Assembly (NCBI GenBank): GCA_016927865.1
Contig: JAFGLU010000063.1
Span: 1 to 37,288, forward strand
Length of the DNA: 37,288 nt
Direction of reading: 5' to 3'
Source: Anaerolineaceae bacterium
Lineage (GTDB): Bacteria > Chloroflexota > Anaerolineae > Anaerolineales > Anaerolineaceae
Under the pieces are notes generated by a model. The model searched no databases. It worked only from the letters and a program-made list of their open reading frames with translations, and was not told the DNA's origin. Positions within the stretch are counted from its first letter, which is position 1. Each line of letters starts with the position of its first letter. A program made the position numbers and the translations under genes. Shown here piece after piece: positions 7,448 to 13,847 of the stretch.

Positions 7448-9835
7448 TTATTTCAACTTAACATGCACGACAACGTCCTTGCCTCCACGGGGCTGGAAAG
7501 GCACTATGTTTCCCTCCACCGGTTTTCCGTCCACGCTCATCTCAACATTGTTCCCCGGCCCCACTCGTTCAACAGTGATCAGATACACGGTGTCGCGGAA
7601 CACCCGCGTAGCCGAAAAACCTTTCCAGTTTCTCGGAATGATCGGTTGCACCATCAACCCGCCGAACGTTGGCCGAATTCCCAAAATGTATTGAGTCCCG
7701 GCTACATACGTCCAGGATGCCGTCCCTGTCAGCCAGGCATTCCTCCCGCGCCCAAAATAAGGATGCGTTGGTCCGCAAACGTTCTGGCAATAAACGTACG
7801 GCTCAACCTGGTAATGATCGTAATTCTCTTTTGTCAGCGGCATCACCTGCTGATAGTACTGGTACGCGCGCTCATTCCAACCCATCATCGCCGCAGCAAC
7901 CATTGCCCACGTGTTGGCATGACAGAAAATCCCGCCATTCTCCTTCGATCCAGGCGGGTAAGTGCTGGTACCTCGCACCCGCTCATTCGTGCCGTCGTAA
8001 GGAAGATGCATCAACGCCACGCCCTCAGCCGTGTTCAAGTGTTGATGCATGCTTTCTAATGCCCGCGCTGCCCGGTCTGGCGGAGCTGCCTCGCCGATCA
8101 CAGCCCAGGTCTGCGTATTCATATTGATCCAGTGGAATTTCTCGCCTTTCACCCCCACCGGGTTGCCATCATCGTCAAAGGCCCGTGTATACCAATCCCC
8201 ATCCCAGGCACAGTCATTGATCGCTCGAACCATCTCGTCTTTCAAGTCTCTGAAACGCGCAGCTTCCTCGGATTTTTCCAAGTACTCGCATAAATCGGCA
8301 AAGTCGAGCAACGTCCGGCAGAATTGTTGCGCCACCATCACGCTCTCTGCCTTGCCGCTGCCATGATCCAGGTTCATCGTATCGTCCCAATCCGAGAACC
8401 CGGCCCGCGGCAGTCCGTGCGGTCCGCGATGATTGAGGGTGAAATTAATCGCCCGCAGCATGTGATTCCATACACTGTCCTCGCCACCATCCGTATACGG
8501 GATCACTTCGTCCAGATAGTGGAAATCGCCGGTCTCGCGTAGATAGGCGCAAACGGCCATCACCAGATATAGATGATCATCGCTGAACCACTGCGGCCAT
8601 TCCGGGTACTCATTCGCCAGCCCTGCGCCGCCTTCTCCAGTCAGCGGCATCACCTGATGCCAGGCATGCCCATCCTGGAACTGTAGCTTCCACAACATGG
8701 TCAGCGTGCTCCGAGCCTTGTCCGGAACCGTATGCACCGTGCCCAGCGTATCCTGCGCTGAATCTCGCGTCCCCATCCCGCGCCCCAGCCCCGTCTCATA
8801 ATAGGACACAAAACGCGACCAATACAGCGTGGCGCGGCATTGCACCTGATTCCAAAAATTCAACATCGCGTTCATGGCCGAATCTGGCGTTTCAACGGTG
8901 AACCGACTCAAGTAAGCTGCCCAATCCTCCTTCAATGCCTGGAAGGAAGCCGCGACCTCAGCCGGGTTCTGGAACCGTTGCACCACCGGCGCCGCGGCCG
9001 CCCGGTCATTCGTCACCCCCAGGATATACACGATCTGGCGTTCTTCCCCCGGCTGCAACTTCAACTCGTGACACAGCGAACCAATATTATTGGCCCGCGG
9101 CGCTTCCGAGTTATGCGGCTGACCCAACTCAACCACCTCTGGGTTGCTCAGATCACGATAGCGCCCCAGGAAGATTTCCCGGTCGCTGTCAAACCCCACC
9201 TGCTCGGCGCTGCTGCCAAAGAAAGTCGTCGCCGGGTTGAACTTTGTGGTGCAATAGATGACGCCGTCCTGGAAATTCGAAAACAGAATATGCGCGCCCC
9301 AATCCAGGTTGGTCATATCCACCAACGCATCCGGATATAAGAACTCCACGTAGCTAAACGAACGCAAGATGCGCTCTTGTTTACCCTCGTTTTTCACACG
9401 CAAAACCCACAGCTCGCAAGGCGCTGGGTCGCTCGCCGGAGATGGCGGCACAAAGTATAAGACCTCTGATCGAATCCCCTTGTAAACACTGGATATCCGC
9501 GTATATGCTGCGCCATGCCGGCACTCGTAGAAGTCCAATTTCTTGGCCGTCACCGGCTGCCAGGTAGGGCTCCAATAATCCCCCGTTTCCTGGTCCCTCA
9601 GGTAAATATACCGCCCCGGCTGATCCACCGGAATACCGTTGTAACGGTAGCGGGTTACTCGGCGATTCTTAGGGTCGCGATCAAAAGAATAACCGCCGGC
9701 AGTATTCGAAATAATCCCGCCATAACGGCCCTCTCCCAGATAGTTGATCCAGGGTGTAGGCGTATCTGGACGAGTGATAACGTACTCTCGGTTCGCTTCG
9801 TCATAATAACCGTAGGGATTCGAATGAGGTGGCAT
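7448..9835 (-). CDS. GH94 disaccharide phosphorylase (cellobiose phosphorylase-like)
   Basis: A glycoside hydrolase family 94 phosphorylase of 795 residues, close to the roughly 810 of cellobiose phosphorylases. It cleaves a beta-linked disaccharide with phosphate to give glucose-1-phosphate in the cytoplasm, saving ATP. Visible family blocks: YGYYDEANREYVITRPDTP and ISNTAGGYSF at the N-terminal beta-sandwich, TRYRYNGIPVD, YECRHG, ETGLGRGMGTRDSAQD in the barrel, SDWDDTMNLD (Asp482-Asp485, the region of the general-acid Asp) and TSTYPPGSKENGGIFCH near the phosphate pocket. These match cellobiose phosphorylase closely, but laminaribiose- or cellodextrin-type specificity is possible. ATG 9835 has GAGGAG 6 nt upstream; longer frames would run through the promoter. 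A CelR-like operator supports a cellulose or beta-glucan role. Confidence 0.88.
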   Translation of the reverse strand: MPPHSNPYGYYDEANREYVITRPDTPTPWINYLGEGRYGGIISNTAGGYSFDRDPKNRRVTRYRYNGIPVDQPGRYIYLRDQETGDYWSPTWQPVTAKKLDFYECRHGAAYTRISSVYKGIRSEVLYFVPPSPASDPAPCELWVLRVKNEGKQERILRSFSYVEFLYPDALVDMTNLDWGAHILFSNFQDGVIYCTTKFNPATTFFGSSAEQVGFDSDREIFLGRYRDLSNPEVVELGQPHNSEAPRANNIGSLCHELKLQPGEERQIVYILGVTNDRAAAAPVVQRFQNPAEVAASFQALKEDWAAYLSRFTVETPDSAMNAMLNFWNQVQCRATLYWSRFVSYYETGLGRGMGTRDSAQDTLGTVHTVPDKARSTLTMLWKLQFQDGHAWHQVMPLTGEGGAGLANEYPEWPQWFSDDHLYLVMAVCAYLRETGDFHYLDEVIPYTDGGEDSVWNHMLRAINFTLNHRGPHGLPRAGFSDWDDTMNLDHGSGKAESVMVAQQFCRTLLDFADLCEYLEKSEEAARFRDLKDEMVRAINDCAWDGDWYTRAFDDDGNPVGVKGEKFHWINMNTQTWAVIGEAAPPDRAARALESMHQHLNTAEGVALMHLPYDGTNERVRGTSTYPPGSKENGGIFCHANTWAMVAAAMMGWNERAYQYYQQVMPLTKENYDHYQVEPYVYCQNVCGPTHPYFGRGRNAWLTGTASWTYVAGTQYILGIRPTFGGLMVQPIIPRNWKGFSATRVFRDTVYLITVERVGPGNNVEMSVDGKPVEGNIVPFQPRGGKDVVVHVKLK

Positions 9836-9867
9836 TTGGATCTCCTCTGAGAAAATGTGAATATAGT

Positions 9868-9881
9868 TGGGAGCGCTCTTA
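9868..9881 (-). promoter_or_regulatory. CelR/CebR-like LacI-family operator of the GH94 gene
   Basis: TGGGAGCGCTCTTA matches TGGGAGCGCTCCCA, the known operator of the cellobiose-responsive LacI-family repressors CelR/CebR of actinobacteria, at 12 of 14 bases. It abuts and shares one base with the -10 hexamer and covers the expected start site, where a bound repressor would block transcription. No LacI-family gene lies in the window. Direct repression by such a protein is inference. Confidence 0.65.
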
Positions 9882-9886
9882 TTATA
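9881..9886 (-). promoter_or_regulatory. -10 element of the GH94 promoter
   Basis: A perfect TATAAT on the minus strand lies 45 nt before the GH94 ATG. No good -35 hexamer is seen 16-18 nt upstream, which suits a promoter relying on regulation or on an activator. Confidence 0.55.
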
Positions 9887-9928
9887 TACTTTTTCGCAAA
9901 GAATCAGATAGTTTTGATGTTCCCTAAT

Positions 9929-9969
9929 CTGAGGTGCGGGTGGATGATTCGCACTTACAAGCACCTCAG
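9929..9969. repeat. 9-bp inverted repeat upstream of the GH94 promoter
   Basis: CTGAGGTGC at 9929-9937 and its complement at 9961-9969 face each other across 23 nt. The site lies 43-83 nt upstream of the GH94 -10. It may be a binding site for a dimeric regulator or a weak hairpin; no known operator was recognised. Confidence 0.4.
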
Positions 9970-10026
9970 GCGATCATCTTTTGCACTGCTGCTTGAGTAG
10001 TCAAACCAGGGGCGATTAAACGAAGA

Positions 10027-10046
10027 GACCGCTCTTTCAAGCGGTC
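10027..10046 (-). terminator. Candidate terminator or attenuator hairpin
   Basis: A 7-bp stem (GACCGCT 10027-10033 with 10040-10046), extended by four more pairs after one mismatch, is followed on the minus strand by the T-rich TCTTCGTTT. It lies behind the small ORF and larger hairpin and could end a short leader or small RNA. Confidence 0.5.
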
Positions 10047-10057
10047 CCTTCTGGGTT

Positions 10058-10107
10058 GGCTGCGACACCCTCTAGATTATAGGACAATCAGGAGGGGTGT
10101 CGCAGCC
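10058..10107 (-). repeat. 13-bp hairpin overlapping the small ORF
   Basis: GGCTGCGACACCC (10058-10070) is perfectly complementary to 10095-10107. On the minus strand the first arm lies inside the 16-codon ORF and the second just past its stop, so a ribosome on the ORF would prevent the hairpin from forming. This resembles attenuation leaders, but no competing antiterminator was worked out. Confidence 0.55.
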
Positions 10108-10127
10108 GTACGCATACTACTTGCCAT
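10077..10127 (-). CDS. Candidate 16-residue leader peptide or small ORF
   Basis: The reading frame MASSMRTAATPLLIVL ends in TAA at 10077. AAGGAGG (10139-10145) lies 11 nt before this ATG and 5 nt before an in-frame TTG at 10133, which would add two residues. It starts about 50 nt downstream of a good promoter and is followed by two hairpins. No related protein is recognised. A regulatory leader peptide is the best reading, given its size and position, though the nearest downstream gene, GH94, has its own -10. It may instead be a chance frame inside a small RNA. Confidence 0.4.
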   Translation of the reverse strand: MASSMRTAATPLLIVL

Positions 10128-10189
10128 TTTCAACACCACCTCCTTGTCCTTAGGATAGCAAGGAGTGAACGATTGACCGTTCTGGAATT

Positions 10190-10218
10190 AGTATTGCATA
10201 ATCATCAGTCATTGTCAA
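10190..10218 (-). promoter_or_regulatory. Promoter of the structured leader
   Basis: On the minus strand TTGACA (10213-10218), a 17-bp spacer and AATACT (10190-10195) are preceded by TGC, an extended -10. The -35 is a perfect match. It faces the small ORF and hairpins rather than any large gene nearby. Confidence 0.6.
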
Positions 10219-10254
10219 GTTAGGTTTTTCTCAGTTTGCAAAACTGTCAAATGT

Positions 10255-11502
10255 TTACGGGACCATTAAGTGGGTAAATTTCCAGGACTCGCCTTCTTGC
10301 TCCACTTTTGATGAGGCCCCCAAAACCTCCACCCAGGTCTGCCCCGGCTTGAAAGCAAACGGCTGCCCGTCGGGTCCAACAATTGTCAACACCGAATCAT
10401 CGGTCGATCGATACCATCGCACCGCATAGATCTGTCCATCCCGAGCTAGGTACGCAGGCCCCGTTCCGCCTTGATACGTTGCCCCATCCGATGCCACATA
10501 CATTCCAGAATTTGGCGATAAGAAAATATCCAGTACTTCCATGTCTTCCGTCCGGTCAAAATACTGGTGCGGAGCCAGGATCATCAACAAGGATTCCACA
10601 GCGATGGGTTCGCCGGTTAATTGGTCGGTTAATTGAGCATAACTCGGATTATTGCGGTTAACATCGTCCTTCGTGTCCGCGAACCGCAAATACGTCCCGC
10701 TCTCCACGTCATAATCCCAGCGATTGTAAATTGCCCCTGAATAACGCACATAGACCTGTTCAGCAGTCTGCCCTCCAACAGGGGCTTCCAGCTTGAAGTA
10801 CATCCCGTCCAGATTCTGCCGCGAATTATCCACCCCGCGCAAAGTCAAATAGTCTCCCATTGCGCTCGTATCAGCCATCAAGTAGTTTCGCTTATTGGGT
10901 TCAAATCTGCACACCGCCGGGCACGATTGGTTAGTTTCCAATATCAGCCGGCTGGAATAATCGGCATTGAATAATCGTAAGCGTACTTTCTCATAAGCGC
11001 TCCCGAACACAAACACGCTCTTGTACATGCGGATCAGGTTATCATCGAAGAATCGGGCTGATCGAATCGGGCCGACCTGTTCCGCGTCCTGTCCATAGAA
11101 TACGGCCGCGAATCGGGTTCCCCCTAACTCTGTGTAATACTCAAACACAAGATCAGCCAACGATAACCCATATTGCGGGCGATGATCGCGCGGCAAATTC
11201 TCCACTTTTATGATCATCGGCCGTCGAGCCAGAATCGCCGGGTCGTCCACCTCTAACCCGGTCAGTGGGTTAACCTCTGCCGGGAAGCCACTGGGGCCCA
11301 TTCCTTCGGGCGGATAAAGCGGCGTTGGAGTAATGGTGGGCGTTTCTGTCGGAGCTGGCGTTGGCGTATCGGCGATCGTCGGCGTAATAGTCGGCGTCCT
11401 GATAGGCGGCTCCGGTGTAAAAGTGGCAGTCGGAGGCAGCGGCGTTGCCTGAGAACACGCCGAGAGAAGCAAGATGAATAAAACGATAACAGCACGTCGC
11501 AT
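10255..11502 (-). CDS. DUF3048 (YerB-like) lipoprotein
   Basis: A 415-residue lipoprotein: Arg-rich start, hydrophobic stretch and lipobox LLSAC with the lipidated Cys16, then a Thr/Pro repeat linker (about 20-65, TPTITPT units), then the DUF3048 domain. Landmarks are NPLTGLEVDDPAILARRP, VKVEN-like IIKVENLP, ADLVFEYYTELGGTRF, GPIRSARFFD and, in the C-terminal half, RWDYDVESGTYLRF and PGQTWVEVL. This is the YerB pattern, in which two related domains follow a lipid anchor; the biochemical function is unknown. It is expected to be anchored on the outer face of the cytoplasmic membrane. ATG 11502 is preferred over GTG 11508 because AGGAG lies 7 nt before it. Monocistronic, divergent from the DUF2085 operon. 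Confidence 0.85.
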   Translation of the reverse strand: MRRAVIVLFILLLSACSQATPLPPTATFTPEPPIRTPTITPTIADTPTPAPTETPTITPTPLYPPEGMGPSGFPAEVNPLTGLEVDDPAILARRPMIIKVENLPRDHRPQYGLSLADLVFEYYTELGGTRFAAVFYGQDAEQVGPIRSARFFDDNLIRMYKSVFVFGSAYEKVRLRLFNADYSSRLILETNQSCPAVCRFEPNKRNYLMADTSAMGDYLTLRGVDNSRQNLDGMYFKLEAPVGGQTAEQVYVRYSGAIYNRWDYDVESGTYLRFADTKDDVNRNNPSYAQLTDQLTGEPIAVESLLMILAPHQYFDRTEDMEVLDIFLSPNSGMYVASDGATYQGGTGPAYLARDGQIYAVRWYRSTDDSVLTIVGPDGQPFAFKPGQTWVEVLGASSKVEQEGESWKFTHLMVP

Positions 11503-11530
11503 GAGCACACTCCTTAACTGTATTCAACCC

Positions 11531-11560
11531 ATCATAACCCTGAAGAGTAGGAATCGTCAA
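11531..11560 (-). promoter_or_regulatory. Promoter of the DUF3048 lipoprotein gene
   Basis: TTGACG (11555-11560), an 18-bp spacer and TATGAT (11531-11536) on the minus strand, about 28 nt before the start codon. Confidence 0.55.
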
Positions 11561-11708
11561 CCGGACGCAACGAAGGGTCGTCACTCCCATAGACGTCGAT
11601 CCTGCCCCAGCGTTCCAACCAGATTGCAACCTTTTTTGAAAACCTCCGTATATAGTTTTAGAGAAAAGGATGAACGCCTGTAACGAAACCTCGTTGCCAT
11701 TATTCGGA

Positions 11709-11714
11709 TATAAT
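11709..11714 (+). promoter_or_regulatory. -10 element 6 nt before the DUF2085 start codon
   Basis: TATAAT at 11709-11714 puts the expected transcription start at or next to the ATG at 11721, so the mRNA would be leaderless. No clear -35 is seen. Confidence 0.5.
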
Positions 11715-11720
11715 GCCTCT

Positions 11721-12512
11721 ATGCGCCGACCGTTATTAATTGGACTATTGATTGTCGCTGTTGTTGCAATGGTGACAGGCTGGCTTCTTTTAACGCCCTC
11801 TGGCCTCTTGGGAAAAGCAGACGCCTTCGGCTACTCGGTTTGCCACCAGGCTCCCAGCCGTTCATTTGAAATCGGCGGACGACCGCTGCCTCTGTGTGCG
11901 CGCTGCTCCGGCACATTCCTTGGCACGCTGTTGGGGCTGGCTTACCTGAGCACGCTGGGCCGCAAAGCCGGCCTGCCCCCCATTCGCATCGCGGTAGTGT
12001 TAGTGGTCTTCCTGGGCGCATTCGCCGTCGACGGGTTGAACTCCTTTGTCCAAATCATCCCAGGCATCCCTTACCTTTACACCTCGCACAACTGGCTCCG
12101 CCTTGTCACCGGTACCGGTATTGGCCTGGGCATCGCTTCCATCTTGCTTCCCGTTGTCCATCAAACCTTTTGGACCCACTATACCGATAGCCCCTTGCTG
12201 GCAACCTGGAAACAAATGGGCATTATGCTCGGGTTGGCCGCCTTGCTCGACCTCGCCCTGCTCAGTGACAATGCGCTCATCCTCTACCCCCTGGCTGCTC
12301 TGAGCGGGTTAGCCGTCCCGATCATTTTAACGCTTATTTACACCGTACTCTGGGTACTGGTAACAAAACAAGAAAACAGGTATCATAGATTGAAAGATTT
12401 GTGGGTCCCGGCCCTCGCCGGATTCCTGACTGCCATGCTGCAAATATCGCTGATTGATGCTGGACGTTACTGGCTGATGGGGACCTGGGCCGGGATTCCG
12501 TTGATCAATTAG
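11721..12512 (+). CDS. DUF2085 membrane protein
   Basis: A 263-residue polytopic membrane protein with about six or seven hydrophobic segments. It carries the DUF2085 hallmarks CHQAPSRSF (Cys41, His42) and LPLCARCSGTFLG (Cys59, Cys62), a conserved Cys/His set that could bind a metal or cofactor at the membrane surface; the role of the family is unknown. The first helix (7-25) precedes this motif. The ATG at 11721 is chosen because TATAAT ends 6 nt before it and the 17 codons upstream look unrelated to the family. It starts a three-gene operon: the DUF4126 gene follows after 13 nt. Confidence 0.8.
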   Translation: MRRPLLIGLLIVAVVAMVTGWLLLTPSGLLGKADAFGYSVCHQAPSRSFEIGGRPLPLCARCSGTFLGTLLGLAYLSTLGRKAGLPPIRIAVVLVVFLGAFAVDGLNSFVQIIPGIPYLYTSHNWLRLVTGTGIGLGIASILLPVVHQTFWTHYTDSPLLATWKQMGIMLGLAALLDLALLSDNALILYPLAALSGLAVPIILTLIYTVLWVLVTKQENRYHRLKDLWVPALAGFLTAMLQISLIDAGRYWLMGTWAGIPLIN

Positions 12513-12525
12513 GAAAGAGGGAAGA

Positions 12526-13107
12526 ATGGATTTGTTAGGAATATTATCTGCCTTTGGGTTATCTGCCAGCGCTGGATTAAACGCATACATCCCGCTCCTG
12601 GTGGTGGCTCTACTGGGTCGTCTTACCAACTTGATCAAGCTGTCCGAGCCTTGGGACGCCTTGACCAGTTGGTGGATCATCGGCTTGCTCGCCGTGCTTT
12701 CGATAATCGAGTTCCTGGCCGACAGTTCGCCGGTCATCAATCACATTAACGACGCCATCCAAACCTTCGTCCGCCCGGCTGCGGGAGCCATCCTCTTTGC
12801 CGCCAGCGCCAACGTTATCACCGAAATCAGCCCCGTCCTGTCCATCGCCGCCGGGATTCTGATAGCTGGCGGAGTGCATGCCGTGAAATCTCTGGCAATC
12901 CGCCCTGTTGTTACCGCTTCTACAGGAGGCGCAGGCAACATCGCAATCGCCGCAGCCGAAGATATCACCTCGACATTGGTGTCCATTATTTCTGTTATTG
13001 TCCCGGCTTTGATCGCAATCGTCATCATCGCCGTGATTGCCTGGGTGATCTGGCGGCGAACGCATAGCCAGGCAGCCCCCCCACCGTCCATCGACTATAT
13101 TTCATAA
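12526..13107 (+). CDS. DUF4126 membrane protein
   Basis: A 193-residue membrane protein beginning DLLGILSAFGLSASAGLNAYIPLL, the conserved start of DUF4126, with the later segment RPAAGAILFAAS and a C-terminal helix ending in a basic stretch (WRRTHS). About five hydrophobic segments, including a long one near 160-182. Function unknown for the family. GAGGGA lies 4-5 nt before the ATG. It sits between the DUF2085 gene and the Pro-rich gene with gaps of 13 and 16 nt. Confidence 0.8.
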   Translation: MDLLGILSAFGLSASAGLNAYIPLLVVALLGRLTNLIKLSEPWDALTSWWIIGLLAVLSIIEFLADSSPVINHINDAIQTFVRPAAGAILFAASANVITEISPVLSIAAGILIAGGVHAVKSLAIRPVVTASTGGAGNIAIAAAEDITSTLVSIISVIVPALIAIVIIAVIAWVIWRRTHSQAAPPPSIDYIS

Positions 13108-13123
13108 CCTACAAGGAGCTTAT

Positions 13124-13669
13124 ATGACCGACCAACCGCAACAACAAGACGCCTCTGAAGAGAATCCCACCCAATTGTCTGGCGCACAGCCATACACCCC
13201 CGGTCCTGTTGAACCCGTAATCCCCGAACCTGAGCCCGTTGACCTTGAACCGGCAAAAGAACTGTTCGAGGTTCCAGCTGTCCCCGAACCTGTATTTGAT
13301 ATTCCCCAGGTCCCCGAGCCGGACTTTGAAGCCCCCAAAGCTCCTGAGCCAGTCTTCGAGGTTCCCCAAACGCCCGCCGAGCCCGTCTTCCAGACGCCTC
13401 CGGTCCCCGAACAATCCTTCACGCCGCCTCCGCCGGTAACCCAGAATTTCGCGCCGCCGCCCCCGCCGCCCAGCCAGTCCTTCAGCGCGCCTGCCGCACC
13501 TCCGCCCGCCAAAAAAGGCCTCTCCAAGGGCTGGATCATTGCCATCGTGGTGCTGCTCCTGCTGTGCTGCTGCTGCGTAGTATCTGTAGTTCTGGTGTCT
13601 ACTTACAGCGAAGCGATCATTGAGTGGTTCGAGGGCTACGCCCTGCAAGCGCTGACTTTGTTAGCCTGA
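13124..13669 (+). CDS. Pro-rich single-pass membrane protein with a Cys cluster
   Basis: A 181-residue protein not recognised as a named family. Residues 1-130 are acidic and Pro-rich, built from imperfect PEP[VD]F units (VPEPVFDIPQ, VPEPDFEAP, APEPVFEVPQ) and ending in an all-Pro run, so this part is probably disordered. One membrane helix follows (about 139-164, GWIIAIVVLLLLCCCCVVSV) with four consecutive cysteines at its centre, then a short tail. No signal peptide, so the Pro-rich part is presumably cytoplasmic. AAGGAG lies before the ATG; it is the last gene of the operon, followed by a terminator. Similar layouts occur in uncharacterised Chloroflexota proteins; function unknown. Confidence 0.7.
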   Translation: MTDQPQQQDASEENPTQLSGAQPYTPGPVEPVIPEPEPVDLEPAKELFEVPAVPEPVFDIPQVPEPDFEAPKAPEPVFEVPQTPAEPVFQTPPVPEQSFTPPPPVTQNFAPPPPPPSQSFSAPAAPPPAKKGLSKGWIIAIVVLLLLCCCCVVSVVLVSTYSEAIIEWFEGYALQALTLLA

Positions 13670-13689
13670 TACCCAACGCCTAAGTACAC

Positions 13690-13727
13690 AACAAAACACC
13701 CTGACCACCGCGTCAGGGTGTTTTGTT
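13690..13727 (+). terminator. Strong terminator closing the DUF2085 operon
   Basis: A perfect 16-bp stem (13690-13705 with 13712-13727) with a 6-nt loop. The distal arm runs into TTTTGTTTTC, and the A-rich proximal arm gives the mirror-image signal on the other strand, so it could act in both directions. Confidence 0.85.
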
Positions 13728-13810
13728 TTCTCTGGTTCATTGGGACTTGGTGTGGAGAAATCCGAATCTTGGAGTAATTACGGCAACTTCCAGAGAGTCG
13801 TTTTCTGGGT

Positions 13811-13840
13811 TTGATGTAACGTTGCTCCATACGCTATAAT
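13811..13840 (+). promoter_or_regulatory. Promoter of the helicase-nuclease-recJ operon
   Basis: TTGATG (13811-13816), an 18-bp spacer and TATAAT (13835-13840). The -10 ends 7 nt before the ATG at 13848, so the message is expected to be leaderless. Confidence 0.6.
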
Positions 13841-13847
13841 CATCTCA

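Noticed and set aside
9836-9964. N-terminal extension of the GH94 protein to 9964
   Set aside because: The extra 43 codons contain the TATAAT and the CelR-like operator, while GAGGAG sits correctly before ATG 9835, which also begins the conserved part.
10225-10252. Small palindrome AGTTT-TGC-AAACT as terminator of the DUF3048 gene
   Set aside because: Only five base pairs and no T tract on the minus strand; too weak to call.
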